This document shows positions 28,273 through 37,432 of a stretch of DNA of 64,000 nt, piece after piece. This DNA comes from Chloroflexota bacterium (GTDB lineage: Bacteria; Chloroflexota; Anaerolineae; Anaerolineales; Villigracilaceae): positions 124,001 to 188,000 of the forward strand of contig JACRBN010000019.1 in NCBI GenBank assembly GCA_016213105.1. The letters run 5' to 3'. The notes beneath the pieces were generated by a model. It was not told the DNA's origin and did no database searches. It worked only from the letters and a program-made list of their open reading frames with translations. Made by a program: the position numbers and the translations under genes. Every line of letters starts with the position of its first letter. Position 1 is the stretch's first letter.

Positions 28273-29037
28273 ATGCGTATGAAAGATAAGGTTGTGCTCG
28301 TGACAGGCGGCGCGGCAGGCATCGGAAAAGCCACCGCACTGCGCTTTGCTGAAGAGGGCGCGAAGGTCGTGATCTGTGACCTGAACGAAGCTGTCGGCCA
28401 GGAAACCGTCAAGCTGCTGGGCGAGGGCGCTGCCTTCTACAAGGTCAACGTCGCCAGCCGCGCGGATGTGCAGGCCTGGATCGATGAAGTGGCCGCCAAG
28501 TACGGCCGCATCGACGTGATCGTCAACAACGCGGGCATCCTGCGCGACGGCCAGCTGATCAAGTTCAAGGAAGGCCAGTTGGTTGGGCAGATGGCCGAAG
28601 CCGATTTTGACCTGGTCATCTCTGTCAACCTCAAGGGCGTCTTCAACTGCACGCAGGCGGTCGCTCCTGTGATGGCCAAACAGGGCGGCGGCGTGATCCT
28701 GAACGCCACCTCCATCGTCGGCCTGGACGGCAACTTCGGTCAGACCAACTATGTTGCGACCAAGTCGGGCGTGATCGGCATGACCAAGGTCTGGTCGCGC
28801 GAGTTGGGCAAGTTCAACATCCGCGTCAACGCGGTTGCGCCTGGCTTCACCGCCACCGAGATGGTGACTGCCATGCCCGAGAAGGTGCTGGATGGCATGA
28901 AGTCCCGCACGCCGCTGGGTCGCCTGGGCGATCCGCGTGACATCGCCAACGCCTACCTGTTCCTCGCCTCGGACGAGGCCTCCTTCATCACAGGCGAAAC
29001 CCTGCGCGTGGACGGCGGCATCGTGGTTGGAACGTAA
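28273..29037 (+). CDS. short-chain dehydrogenase/reductase (FabG-like)
   Basis: A 254-residue classical SDR: nucleotide-binding TGGAAGIGKA (about 11-20), NNAG at about 91-94, a catalytic Ser in NATSIVG, YVATK (Tyr and Lys about 162-166), and the C-terminal LRVDGGIVVG. The Asp after the second beta strand (VICDLNE) suggests NAD(H) preference. It would reduce or oxidise a 3-hydroxy/3-keto acyl thioester or a related alcohol. The frame runs far upstream, but the ATG at 28273 follows an AAAAGGAAAA site and begins the conserved fold. Confidence 0.9.
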   Translation: MRMKDKVVLVTGGAAGIGKATALRFAEEGAKVVICDLNEAVGQETVKLLGEGAAFYKVNVASRADVQAWIDEVAAKYGRIDVIVNNAGILRDGQLIKFKEGQLVGQMAEADFDLVISVNLKGVFNCTQAVAPVMAKQGGGVILNATSIVGLDGNFGQTNYVATKSGVIGMTKVWSRELGKFNIRVNAVAPGFTATEMVTAMPEKVLDGMKSRTPLGRLGDPRDIANAYLFLASDEASFITGETLRVDGGIVVGT

Positions 29038-29039
29038 AG

Positions 29040-29112
29040 CAGTTATCAGCGGGCAGTGGGTGGTGGATAGCTTCGCCTCCCACTGCCACTACCTACTGTA
29101 CACTTCCCACTC
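29040..29112. repeat. TAGTGGG/CCCACTA inverted repeat, empty copy
   Basis: Arms with GCAGTGGGTGGTGGATAG and CTACCTACTG words facing each other with a short spacer. Same family as the arms around the gene at 20529. It abuts the start of the next ligase, which lacks a clear ribosome site. Confidence 0.7.
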
Positions 29113-29114
29113 TT

Positions 29115-30644
29115 ATGATTGACATCCTCGCTACTCGTGCTAATTTAACTCCCAACCGTGAGGCCTTGTATGACACCACGAGCGGGGTGCGTTATACGTT
29201 CGCACAGCTCAACGAACGCGCCAATCGAGCCGCGAATTTTTTGCGTGAAAAGTACGATGTCCAGAAGGGGGAGCGTGTGTCCATTCTGGCGCACAACAGC
29301 ATTGCTTATGTGGATTTATTGTTTGGACTGGGGAAGATCGGTGCTGTCCTCGCTCCGCTGAACTGGAGATTGACCAGCCGCGAGCTGACCTACATCGTCA
29401 ACGACTGCCAGCCCAAGGTGCTGATCGTCGGCCCCGAGTTCGTGTCCGTGTATGAGGAGATGTGCGCCGAGACCCATGTGCAGCATCTCATCTCGCTCGA
29501 AGGAGCAAACCTCCCAGGTGCTGACTCCTACGAAGGATCGCTGGAGCAGGCCCCGGCATCCGAGCCGCAACGGCCCTTCCTTGAAGCGGACGATGCCTAT
29601 TGCATCCTCTACACTTCGGGAACGACGGGGCGTCCCAAGGGCGCCATCCTCCCACACCGCCAGGTCTTGTGGAACGCCATCAACACGGTCATCTCGTGGG
29701 GCTTGAGCGAGAAGGATGTTTCACCGATTTTGACGCCCATGTTCCATTCGGGCGGGTTGTTCGTTTTTCTTGTCCCATTATTCTATGCGGGTGGACGGAT
29801 TGTGATGGCCCGCAGTTTTGATCCCGATGCTTCGCTGGATTTGATCGTGAGCGAGCGCTGCACGGTCATCCTGGGTGTGCCGACCCTGTTCCAGGTGTGG
29901 ATGAATTCGCCGAAGTTCGAAAAGACCGATTTCAGCCATGTACACTTTTTCATCAGCGGCGGCGCACCCTGTCCGCCTTCGTTGATCGAGGCATGGAACG
30001 AGTCCAAGGGCATTGCGATGCGCCAGGGCTACGGCCTGACCGAGGTGGGCGTCAACTGCTTCTCGATGACCGACGAGGATGCGCTGCGCAAGATGGGCTC
30101 GGTGGGGAAGCCGATCTTCCACAGCCGAATGCGCCTTGTGGATGTCGACGGCAACGATGTGCCCACAGGCCAGACCGGCGAATTGCTCATCGCCGGGCCG
30201 CACGTCTGCGCGGGCTATTGGAATCGCCCTGAGGCAACGGCTGAGTCATTACGCGACGGATGGTTCCACACAGGCGACATGGCCCGCCAGGACGAGGAAG
30301 GCTACTTCTATATCGCGGGCCGCTTCAAGGATATGATCATCAGCGGTGGCGAGAACGTCTATGCCGCCGAGGTGGAAGCCGTGTTCCGTGAGCATGCCGC
30401 CGTGGCCGATGCCGCGCTGATCGGCCAGCCCGATGAGAAATGGGGCGAGGTCGGTTTGATGATCGTGGCTTGCAAGCCAGGCCAGTCCGTGAACGCCGAG
30501 GAACTGCTGAAGTTCTGCGCAGGGCGCCTGGCGAAGTACAAGATCCCGAAGAAAGTCCAGTTTGTGGACGCGCTGCCGTATTCGCCGTATGGCAAGGTGA
30601 TTAAGGCGGAGTTGCGGAAACAGTGGATAGTTGATGGTGGATAG
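29115..30644 (+). CDS. AMP-binding acyl-CoA ligase 3
   Basis: A 509-residue acyl-CoA synthetase with a canonical P-loop YTSGTTGRPKG (about 163-173), QGYGLTEVG, the hinge FYIAGRFKDMIISGGENVYAAEVE and the C-terminal lysine in SPYGKVIKAELRKQ. Compared with ligases 1 and 2 this has the standard Pro-Lys in the P-loop. It probably activates a related substrate or a later intermediate. No good ribosome site precedes the ATG at 29115; an intergenic repeat ends three bases before it. Confidence 0.88.
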   Translation: MIDILATRANLTPNREALYDTTSGVRYTFAQLNERANRAANFLREKYDVQKGERVSILAHNSIAYVDLLFGLGKIGAVLAPLNWRLTSRELTYIVNDCQPKVLIVGPEFVSVYEEMCAETHVQHLISLEGANLPGADSYEGSLEQAPASEPQRPFLEADDAYCILYTSGTTGRPKGAILPHRQVLWNAINTVISWGLSEKDVSPILTPMFHSGGLFVFLVPLFYAGGRIVMARSFDPDASLDLIVSERCTVILGVPTLFQVWMNSPKFEKTDFSHVHFFISGGAPCPPSLIEAWNESKGIAMRQGYGLTEVGVNCFSMTDEDALRKMGSVGKPIFHSRMRLVDVDGNDVPTGQTGELLIAGPHVCAGYWNRPEATAESLRDGWFHTGDMARQDEEGYFYIAGRFKDMIISGGENVYAAEVEAVFREHAAVADAALIGQPDEKWGEVGLMIVACKPGQSVNAEELLKFCAGRLAKYKIPKKVQFVDALPYSPYGKVIKAELRKQWIVDGG

Positions 30645-30703
30645 TGTGTAGTGGAGCGTGGACATTTTTTCTGCCCACTTCCCACTATCCACTGCCCACT
30701 GGA
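30625..30703. repeat. TAGTGGG/CCCACTA inverted repeat, empty copy
   Basis: Arms GTGGATAGTGTGTAGTGG and CCCACTATCCACTG around a T-rich centre. The left arm overlaps the last codons of ligase 3 and the right arm runs into the GGAGG site of the next gene. Confidence 0.75.
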
Positions 30704-30709
30704 GGTAGT

Positions 30710-31513
30710 ATGCCGAAAGTACAATCCAACAACATCGAACTCTACTACGAGATCCACGGCGCGGGCCAAGCGCTGGTGCTGATCTCGGGGCTGGGATATC
30801 CGCTCTGGCAGTGGCACAAGATGGTGCCGTTCCTGGCGGAGAATTTCCAGGTCATCACCTTTGACAATCGTGGGGTGGGGCAGAGTGACAAGCCTGCGGG
30901 GCCGTACACCGCGCAGATGCTGGCTGCCGACACCGCTGGGCTGCTGGATGCGTTGGGGATCGAAAAGGCTGTTATCATGGGTCACTCGATGGGGGGCTTT
31001 ATTGCGCAGGCCCTGGCACTCGATTTTCCGCAGAAGGTCGAGAAGCTGATCCTGTGTTCCACCAACTTCGGCGGGCCGCACCACGTTCCCGTCACACCCG
31101 AGGCGATGAAGGTTCTCTCCGATGTTTCCACCGACGCTGTGACGCGTTTCAAAAACGGATTGGTCGTAAGCACGGCGACGGGCTGGGCGGAGAAGAATCC
31201 CGAGATGATCGAGACCTGGCTCCAGTGGCGCATCGCGAACCCGATCGAGTCGGTGCCCTATCAGGCGCAGATGATGATCGGGCTGGGGCTGATGCCCGAG
31301 GCTGCGGCCTTCGAATCGAAGCTTTCCAGGATCGAGGTTCCGACCTTGATCCTGTTTGGCGAGCACGACAAGGTAGTTCCACCCGCAAACGCTTCCCTTT
31401 TAGCGGAAAAGATCGCAGGAAGCCAGGTAAAGATATTTCCCGACGCGGGGCATTTCTTCCCGATGGAAATCGCGGAAGCCGCCTCGCGCGCTGTCGTCGA
31501 GTTTGCAAAATAG
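30710..31513 (+). CDS. alpha/beta hydrolase 3
   Basis: A 267-residue alpha/beta hydrolase with HG replaced region ISGLGYP, nucleophile elbow GHSMGGF (Ser near 95), acid in FGEHDKVVP (about 216-224) and His in DAGHFFPME near 246. The order and length match 3-oxoadipate enol-lactonase-like enzymes, but the substrate is unknown. The ATG at 30710 has a GGAGG site five bases upstream. It precedes the lipoprotein binding protein by 75 bases. Confidence 0.87.
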   Translation: MPKVQSNNIELYYEIHGAGQALVLISGLGYPLWQWHKMVPFLAENFQVITFDNRGVGQSDKPAGPYTAQMLAADTAGLLDALGIEKAVIMGHSMGGFIAQALALDFPQKVEKLILCSTNFGGPHHVPVTPEAMKVLSDVSTDAVTRFKNGLVVSTATGWAEKNPEMIETWLQWRIANPIESVPYQAQMMIGLGLMPEAAAFESKLSRIEVPTLILFGEHDKVVPPANASLLAEKIAGSQVKIFPDAGHFFPMEIAEAASRAVVEFAK

Positions 31514-31588
31514 GAGGCCCCCCGACCTAAAGAACCGTCCGTTTTCAACAGTAGTTCAACTAACAAACCTAACAGGAGAAGAAATCAA

Positions 31589-32986
31589 ATGAAGCTGTTC
31601 CGCACGTTCGCCTTTGTGTTGGTTGCCATGTCCCTGATTTTGGCCGCCTGCGCCCCCGCCGCCACCCCCACCGCTGCCCCGACCGAAGCTCCCGCCACTG
31701 AGGCCCCCGCGACCGAGGTTGCCACCGAGGCTCCCACCGCCGCCCCGACCGAAGTTCCCGCCGCTGGCCTGACCTGCGCCGAACCCGTCAAGGTTGGCCT
31801 GATCACCGACGCCTCGGGCGCGCTCGCCATCTACGGCGCGCACATCCTGCGCTCCTTCATGCTCGGCATGGAATATGCCACGGGTGCTCCTGGTTCCGCT
31901 GGTGACAAGTTCGATTTCACCCAGACCCAGGAAAACGTCTTCAGGATCGACGACTGCGAGATCCAGGTTTTCGTCCGCGATGATGCCAGCACCCCTGACA
32001 ATACCGCCACCATCGCCCGCGAACTGATCGATGTTCAGAAGGTCAACATCCTCGTCGGCACCGTCTCCTCGGGCGCCACCGCCACCCTGCAAGGCATTGC
32101 TCTCGAAAGCAAGATTCCGCTGATCGTGGCCCCCGCCGCCGCCAACGACATCACGGGTGTCAACTTCAACGAGTACACCTTCCGCACCAGCCGCAATAAC
32201 TACCAGGACGCCATCAACGAGTGCAAGGCGCTCACCCAGCAGTACACCAAGTTCGTCCAGATCGCCCCTGACTATGCGTTTGGCCGCGGCTCCGCTGCCG
32301 CCTTCCGCGATGCCTGCTCGCTCGACGGCGCTGAATTCGTCGCTGACGACATCTTCGCCCCGCTGGACACCACCGACTTCACCCCGTACATGGAGCAGAT
32401 CGCTGACTCCGGCGCGGAAGCCTACATCGTGACCTGGGCTGGCGGCGGATTCGTGTCCCTCATGCAGGCCGCTGCTGACCAGGGCGTGACCGATACCATG
32501 TCCCTCGGCGCGACCTTCATCGACAACGCCCTGATGCCGACCTTCTTCGCGAATGCCGTTGGCACCACCGCGGGCATCCTGTATCACTACAGCGCCCCGA
32601 AGAATCCCATCAACGACTTCCTCAAGGAACAGGACAAGGCCCGCTACGGTGTGATGCCCGATCTGTTCGATGCGGATGGCATGAACGCCGCCATCATGCT
32701 TGTGGAAGCCATCAAGGCCACCAACGGTGACGTCAGTGGCGACGCGCTCAAGACCGCCATGGAAGGCATGACCTTCGAAGGCCCGAAGGGCACCGTCTAC
32801 ATCCGCCCCGAGGATCATGTTGCCATCCAGGATATGTACATCCTCAAGCTCGTCAGCGTGACCGATCCGGATGCCAACTACTACGAGTATGTCGACACCA
32901 CCCGCCCCGAACCGCCCTGCCTCCTGCCCGAGACCCTCAAGGACCGCTGCGGCGACCTGCCCTACGGCAGCCTGAGCGGACAGTAA
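31589..32986 (+). CDS. LIV-type substrate-binding lipoprotein
   Basis: A 465-residue binding protein of the branched-chain amino-acid family. A lipoprotein signal peptide ends at a lipobox LILAAC (Cys near 21), followed by a 45-residue Ala-Pro-Thr-Glu linker and then two Rossmann-like lobes (VGLITDASGALAIYG; DTTDFTPYMEQI; YIRPEDHVAIQDMYI). It is the extracytoplasmic partner of LivG/F/H/M downstream. The family binds branched-chain amino acids, amides, aromatic acids or similar; the neighbouring ligases make an organic acid plausible. A hairpin terminator follows, which may raise its level over the other subunits. Confidence 0.92.
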   Translation: MKLFRTFAFVLVAMSLILAACAPAATPTAAPTEAPATEAPATEVATEAPTAAPTEVPAAGLTCAEPVKVGLITDASGALAIYGAHILRSFMLGMEYATGAPGSAGDKFDFTQTQENVFRIDDCEIQVFVRDDASTPDNTATIARELIDVQKVNILVGTVSSGATATLQGIALESKIPLIVAPAAANDITGVNFNEYTFRTSRNNYQDAINECKALTQQYTKFVQIAPDYAFGRGSAAAFRDACSLDGAEFVADDIFAPLDTTDFTPYMEQIADSGAEAYIVTWAGGGFVSLMQAAADQGVTDTMSLGATFIDNALMPTFFANAVGTTAGILYHYSAPKNPINDFLKEQDKARYGVMPDLFDADGMNAAIMLVEAIKATNGDVSGDALKTAMEGMTFEGPKGTVYIRPEDHVAIQDMYILKLVSVTDPDANYYEYVDTTRPEPPCLLPETLKDRCGDLPYGSLSGQ

Positions 32987-33001
32987 TTCCGTAATACAAT
33001 G

Positions 33002-33036
33002 AATCCCTGAGAGCCTGTTGGTTCTCGGGGATTTTT
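33002..33036 (+). terminator. intrinsic terminator after the binding-protein gene
   Basis: A 14-bp stem with two wobble pairs (AATCCCTGAGAGCC / GGTTCTCGGGGATT), a 4-base loop TGTT and a T5 tract. Partial termination here would favour binding protein over permease. Confidence 0.8.
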
Positions 33037-33045
33037 CCCAATACC

Positions 33046-33107
33046 GACCACAGACCATGGATGGTGGACCATCAGACCAGGTCCACTGTCCATGGTCAAC
33101 GGTCAAG
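33046..33107. repeat. GGTCCATGGTC-type repeat
   Basis: Interspersed words ACCATGG, GGTGGACC, GGTCCAC and CCATGGTC forming imperfect inverted repeats between the terminator and livG. No gene. Confidence 0.55.
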
Positions 33108-33120
33108 ACTGGAAGGCGCC

Positions 33121-33891
33121 ATGAACACCGATATTATTCTGGAAGCCAAAAAACTCACCAAACAATTCGGCGCGCTGGTTGCGGTGGACGATGTCAGCAT
33201 CCAGGTCCGCAGGAATTCATTACACGCCATTATCGGCCCAAATGGAGCGGGGAAAACCACATTTTTCAATTTGTTGAGCGGCAATCTCGAGCCGACCAGC
33301 GGCCACGTCATTTTCAAGGGTCGTGACATCACCCACCAGCCTGTCCATCGCACCATCCATTTTGGCATGGGACGTTCCTTCCAGATCACCAACATCTTTC
33401 CCAGCCTGACCGTCTTCGAGAATGTCCGACTGGCCGCCCAGGCGCTGGGCGGGGACAATTTCAAGTTCTGGCAGGCCGCTTCTCATTTCAAGAAATATGA
33501 AGACCGTACCTGGCAGGTCATCGAAAAGGTCGGCTTGAAGGAGCGCGCCTACACGCCCGCCCGCACCCTTCCGCACGGCGATCAGCGCAAACTGGAATTG
33601 GGCATGATCCTGGCCCCCGATCCAGAGGTGCTGCTGCTCGACGAACCTACCGCGGGCATGGCCTCCGAACAGGTGCCCGAGCTGATCGCCCTGATCCAGG
33701 ATATCCAGAAGGCGGGCGACAAAACCGTCATGCTGGTCGAGCACAATATGAACGTGGTCATGAGCGTCTCGGACGCCATCACGGTCATGCATCAGGGCAA
33801 GGTGCTCGCCGAGGGTACCCCGTCCCAGATCGCCGCCAACAAGGAAGTCCAAACCGCCTATTTGGGCGGGTTGTATGAGTTGAATGTGTAA
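33121..33891 (+). CDS. livG: branched-chain-type ABC transporter ATPase, LivG
   Basis: A 256-residue ABC ATPase with Walker A GPNGAGKTT (about 38-46), a LivG-type signature LPHGDQRKLELG, Walker B LLLDEPTAGM and switch His in VEHNM. The long insert between Walker A and the signature (FKGRDITHQPVHRTIHFGM onward) is typical of LivG rather than LivF. It drives uptake with LivF and the two permeases. The ATG at 33121 begins the conserved sequence; upstream codons lie in a repeat. Confidence 0.92.
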   Translation: MNTDIILEAKKLTKQFGALVAVDDVSIQVRRNSLHAIIGPNGAGKTTFFNLLSGNLEPTSGHVIFKGRDITHQPVHRTIHFGMGRSFQITNIFPSLTVFENVRLAAQALGGDNFKFWQAASHFKKYEDRTWQVIEKVGLKERAYTPARTLPHGDQRKLELGMILAPDPEVLLLDEPTAGMASEQVPELIALIQDIQKAGDKTVMLVEHNMNVVMSVSDAITVMHQGKVLAEGTPSQIAANKEVQTAYLGGLYELNV

Positions 33892-33896
33892 GACAG

Positions 33897-33971
33897 TGGG
33901 CAGTTGGTAGTGAATAGTGGTCAGTAAAGCACCTCTACCCACTATTCACTTTCCACTTTCCACTACCCACT
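33897..33971. repeat. TAGTGGG/CCCACTA inverted repeat, empty copy
   Basis: Arms CAGTGGGCAGTTGGTAGTG and CACTACCCACTG with a short centre, between livG and livF. Same family as at 20501, 29040 and 30625. Confidence 0.75.
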
Positions 33972-33984
33972 GAACTGAGGCCTC

Positions 33985-34689
33985 ATGGAATATATCCTCG
34001 ACGTCCAGAACATCCATACCTTTATCGGCCAGTATCACATCCTGCAGGGGGTGGACGTGCGCGTGCCGAAAGGCTCGATCGTGGCCCTGCTGGGACGCAA
34101 CGGCGCTGGCAAGACCACCACACTCAAGTCCATCCTTGGGCTGACGCCGCCCCGCGAGGGCAGGGTCACGTATGAGGGCCGCGATGTGCAGGGCATGCGT
34201 TCTTTCGACATTGCGGCGCTGGGCATCGGGTTCGTCCCCGAGCACCGCGCCATCTTCCGCGACCTGACCGTCGAGGAGAACCTCAAGATCGCCGAGCGCG
34301 TCAAGGGCGACTACCTGCGCAAACGCGACTTCATCTATGAACTCTTTCCCGACCTCAAACGCCTGATCGCCCTGCCGGGCACCAGCCTCTCGGGCGGGCA
34401 GCAGCAGATGCTGGCCATCGCCCGCGCGCTGGTGGCCGACAATCGCCTTCTGTTGATCGACGAACCCAGCGAAGGCCTGGCGCCCGTCATCATCGAACAC
34501 ATGATGTCGGCCATCCGCCAGCTTTCGAAGGAATCGACTGTCATCCTGGTCGAACAGAACTTCCTGGTTGCCAGCCAGTTGGCGGAGTACTACGTCATCA
34601 TCGAGGAAGGCCGATCCGTCAAATCGGGCGCGATGAAGGAACTGGTCAACGACAAGGCCGCCATCCATCGTTATTTGGGAGCCGCGTAG
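33985..34689 (+). CDS. livF: branched-chain-type ABC transporter ATPase, LivF
   Basis: A 234-residue ABC ATPase with Walker A GRNGAGKTT (about 38-46), Q-loop region, signature LSGGQQQM, Walker B LLIDEPSEGLAP and switch His replaced by Gln in VEQNF, as is usual for LivF. Length and motif order match LivF. Follows livG after a repeat-containing spacer and precedes livH. Confidence 0.93.
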   Translation: MEYILDVQNIHTFIGQYHILQGVDVRVPKGSIVALLGRNGAGKTTTLKSILGLTPPREGRVTYEGRDVQGMRSFDIAALGIGFVPEHRAIFRDLTVEENLKIAERVKGDYLRKRDFIYELFPDLKRLIALPGTSLSGGQQQMLAIARALVADNRLLLIDEPSEGLAPVIIEHMMSAIRQLSKESTVILVEQNFLVASQLAEYYVIIEEGRSVKSGAMKELVNDKAAIHRYLGAA

Positions 34690-34693
34690 TAGC

Positions 34694-34710
34694 GCAAATT
34701 GCCAATTTGC
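34694..34710. repeat. short palindrome GCAAATTGCCAATTTGC, copy 2
   Basis: Same core as at 12728 and 37374, here extended by GC on each side. Lies just after the livF stop and before livH. Confidence 0.8.
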
Positions 34711-34729
34711 GCAACGTGAGAAAAACCTT

Positions 34730-36277
34730 ATGAACACATTCCTCCGCAAAAATCTCGTGCTCCTGATTACCATTGCCGTGCTGACGGGGCTCTTCGCCGC
34801 CGCCGCACAGGGTATGGAAAAAAAGGATTTCGTCATCACCCTGCTGCGCGGCCTCTCCGTCGGTTCGCTGACCTTCCTGGTCGCCTCGGGCTTTTCGCTC
34901 ATCTTCGGCCTGCTCGACGTACTCAACCTGGCGCACGGTACGCTCTTCATGATCGGCGCCTACATCGGCTGGACGGTCTTCGTTCGCCCCGATACCTTCG
35001 TGGATTTGCTGACGCCCTTTGCGCTGATCCTCTGCGGCTTCGCCCTGCGGGAGCTTTATCCGCTCGTCTCTGGAGCCTGGCTTGGCTCCGCTCGAATCAG
35101 GCGTTTCCTGCCCTGGATCCTGATCCTCGTCTCGTTCCTGCTCCTCAGCTACATCCTGCCGCGTTATCCGGTGGCCTCCTGGAACGTGGAAGATTACGGG
35201 CTGAGTCCCATCTCCTATGCCTTCAACGCCGACCAGGGCAACCGCCTGCCGTCCCCCGTTGTAACCTTTGACAAAATCCCGCCCATCCTCGCCATTGGCG
35301 GCTTGCTGCTGGCCAGCCTGATCGGCGCCTTCGGCCTGTCCCTGTTTGGCGGCGAAGGCCAGCAGAAGCCGCGCCTCACGTGGAAGAGCTTCGTCGGCGC
35401 TGGAATCCTGCTGCTCGTGGCCGTGATTGGCCTGGTCTTCAACGATGGCCTGACGAACTTCATGCTCAAACTTGACAGCAATTGGCTGTTCTTGCTGTCC
35501 ATCCTGGTCGCCACATTGAGCGGAGCGGGGTTGGGCGCGCTGATGGAATCGGTTCTCATCCGCCCGCTGTACAGCCGTCCGATCTACCAGTTGATGCTCA
35601 CGCTGGGCATGAGCGCCATCGGCATCGAAATGGTGCGCTCCATCTGGGGCCGCCCCGAGTTCGTCATGCCCAAGCCTTCCTTCTTCGACGGAACGGGCGA
35701 GGGCTGTCCCGCCACCACGTTCGCGGATTGGTGGTCTCATCACTGTTCTACCATCCTGTTGCTGGACGGGCGCGTGCGTGTCTACAACGAAATCTTCATC
35801 CCGTTGGTCGGGCTGGTCGTGCTGATCGCCGTGTGGATGCTGCTCCAGCGCACGCGGCTGGGCATGGTCATCCGCGCGGGCGTGCAGGACCGTGAAATGG
35901 TCGAGGCGCTGGGCATCAACGTGCGGCGCGTCTTCACCATGGTCTTTGCCCTGGGCGTGGGATTGGCCGCCCTGGGCGGCATCCTGGCCGCGCCCTCGAT
36001 GGGCCTCTCCAACGCGATGGGCGAGACGCTCTTCCTCAACGCGCTGATCGCGCTGGCCATCGGCGGCCTGACCAATTATCCAGGCGCGGCGCTCGGCTCG
36101 GTGCTGGTGGGACTCATCCAGCAGTTCATCATCAAATACGGGCAGATCGGCATCCCCATTCCGTTCACCGACATCATCTTCAAGCCCACGCCGCCGCTGG
36201 TGCCCGCCTCCACGGTGCTGTTGATGGTCATCATCCTGCTCATCCTGCCCAACGGGCTGCTTGGCAAAAAGGAGTAA
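34730..36277 (+). CDS. livH: branched-chain-type ABC permease, LivH, with a large insertion
   Basis: A 515-residue permease, against about 290-310 for usual LivH. The ends match the family: SVGSLTFLVASGFSLIFGLLDVLNLAHGTLFMIGAY near the start and GALMESVLIRPLYSRPIYQLMLTLG, then ALGINVRRVF and the GGLTNYPGAALGSVLVG end. About 170 residues between (roughly 90-260) add several extra hydrophobic helices (for instance FLPWILILVSFLLLSYIL) and a charged loop; a further loop around EFVMPKPSFF is also long. The insertion keeps the frame and lacks signs of degeneration. It forms the channel with LivM. Confidence 0.9.
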   Translation: MNTFLRKNLVLLITIAVLTGLFAAAAQGMEKKDFVITLLRGLSVGSLTFLVASGFSLIFGLLDVLNLAHGTLFMIGAYIGWTVFVRPDTFVDLLTPFALILCGFALRELYPLVSGAWLGSARIRRFLPWILILVSFLLLSYILPRYPVASWNVEDYGLSPISYAFNADQGNRLPSPVVTFDKIPPILAIGGLLLASLIGAFGLSLFGGEGQQKPRLTWKSFVGAGILLLVAVIGLVFNDGLTNFMLKLDSNWLFLLSILVATLSGAGLGALMESVLIRPLYSRPIYQLMLTLGMSAIGIEMVRSIWGRPEFVMPKPSFFDGTGEGCPATTFADWWSHHCSTILLLDGRVRVYNEIFIPLVGLVVLIAVWMLLQRTRLGMVIRAGVQDREMVEALGINVRRVFTMVFALGVGLAALGGILAAPSMGLSNAMGETLFLNALIALAIGGLTNYPGAALGSVLVGLIQQFIIKYGQIGIPIPFTDIIFKPTPPLVPASTVLLMVIILLILPNGLLGKKE

Positions 36278-36280
36278 AGC

Positions 36281-37348
36281 ATGACGCAGACAACCCACTC
36301 CCGCCTGCCTGGCTTCTTCACGAAAAACCGCACCGCGCTGATTACCCTGCTGGTGCTCGTGCTGCTGCCCTTCATCGTCGGTCTGTTCGACGGCGCTTCG
36401 CCCGCGACGGTCTTCGTCAATGGCAGTGGACAATCCAAGTTCATCCAGGGCCTGGCCATTGAGATCTTCATCCTGGCGCTCTACGCCTTGAGTTTCGACG
36501 TGATCTTCGGCATCACGGGCATGCTTTCCTTCGGCCATTCCATGTTCTACGCCGTCGGCGCCTACCTGACGGGCATTGCGCTGAAGAGTTTCCAACTTGA
36601 CCTGCTGCCGACCTTCGGCCTGGTGATGCTGGCCGCCGTCGTGCAGGCCCTGCTCTTTGGCATCGTCCTGCCGCGCGTCAAGGGCATCACCTTTGCGCTG
36701 GTCACGCTGGGAATGGCCTCTGTGTTTCACATCGTGGTCATGTCGAGTGAGGCGGGACCCTACACGGGCGCGGACGTGGGCCTGCAGGGCATGGTCGTGC
36801 CCGCCTTCATCAGCCCCGCCAATGAACGCCTGCGTTTTTATTTCGCGGCGCTGATCATCCTGGTGCTGGTGTATTTGCTGTACAAGCGCTTCATCACCTC
36901 GCCCACCGGCCGCGTCTGCATCGCCATCCGCGAGAACGAAGGCCGCGCGCGCATGCTGGGTTACAACACCTTCACCTTCAAACTGACCGCGCTGATGCTC
37001 TCCTCCTTCACGGCGGCGCTGGCGGGTTTCATGCACGCGCTGTACCAGCCCATCGTCAGCCCCAATGTTGCCAGCATGGGCTTCACCGTCACGGCGCTGT
37101 TGATCGTGCTGATCGGCGGCGTGGGCACGCTGGAAGGCGCCCTGGTCGGCGCGCTGGTTTATCGCCTGCTCGACTTCGGCCTGCGGCGCTACATCGGCGA
37201 GAGCGCTAGCTTTATCAACGGCGCCATCTACGTGGCCTTCGTGCTCTTCGTGCCCTACGGCATCGTCGGCACCTGGCGTATGAAATCCCTGCAGATCAAA
37301 CAAGGCTGGGAGCGATTGACAGGCATGTTGGTCAAGTCCGCGAAGTAG
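36281..37348 (+). CDS. livM: branched-chain-type ABC permease, LivM
   Basis: A 355-residue permease with about nine helices and LivM-type motifs: DVIFGITGMLSFGHSMFYAVGAY near 75-97, LRFYFAALIILVLVY, the cytoplasmic coupling segment GRVCIAIRENEGRARMLGYN, and GGVGTLEGALVGALVY. It partners with the extended LivH. The ATG is three bases after the livH stop. Last gene of the island; a palindrome and a strong terminator follow. Confidence 0.92.
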   Translation: MTQTTHSRLPGFFTKNRTALITLLVLVLLPFIVGLFDGASPATVFVNGSGQSKFIQGLAIEIFILALYALSFDVIFGITGMLSFGHSMFYAVGAYLTGIALKSFQLDLLPTFGLVMLAAVVQALLFGIVLPRVKGITFALVTLGMASVFHIVVMSSEAGPYTGADVGLQGMVVPAFISPANERLRFYFAALIILVLVYLLYKRFITSPTGRVCIAIRENEGRARMLGYNTFTFKLTALMLSSFTAALAGFMHALYQPIVSPNVASMGFTVTALLIVLIGGVGTLEGALVGALVYRLLDFGLRRYIGESASFINGAIYVAFVLFVPYGIVGTWRMKSLQIKQGWERLTGMLVKSAK

Positions 37349-37373
37349 TGTGCTGGCAAGTTAAAACGGTAGG

Positions 37374-37390
37374 GCAAATTGCCAATTTGC
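37374..37390. repeat. short palindrome GCAAATTGCCAATTTGC, copy 3
   Basis: Third copy of the 17-base core, after the livM stop and just ahead of the intrinsic terminator. Confidence 0.8.
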
Positions 37391-37404
37391 CCCACGACTT
37401 ACCT

Positions 37405-37432
37405 GGCCGCGCGAACAGCGCGGCCTTTTTTT
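37405..37432 (+). terminator. strong intrinsic terminator after livM
   Basis: Perfect 8-bp GC stem (GGCCGCGC / GCGCGGCC), 5-base loop GAACA and a run of seven T. Confidence 0.92.

Noticed and set aside
29040-33971. Repeat units as a CRISPR array
   Set aside because: The units are imperfect inverted repeats at separate spacers, not evenly spaced direct repeats with unique spacers, and no cas genes are present.
34646-37303. An 885-codon open frame on the minus strand opposite livH and livM
   Set aside because: It lies fully antisense to two well-supported permease genes, has a His, Gln and Asp-rich composition without domains, and is explained by GC-biased codons.
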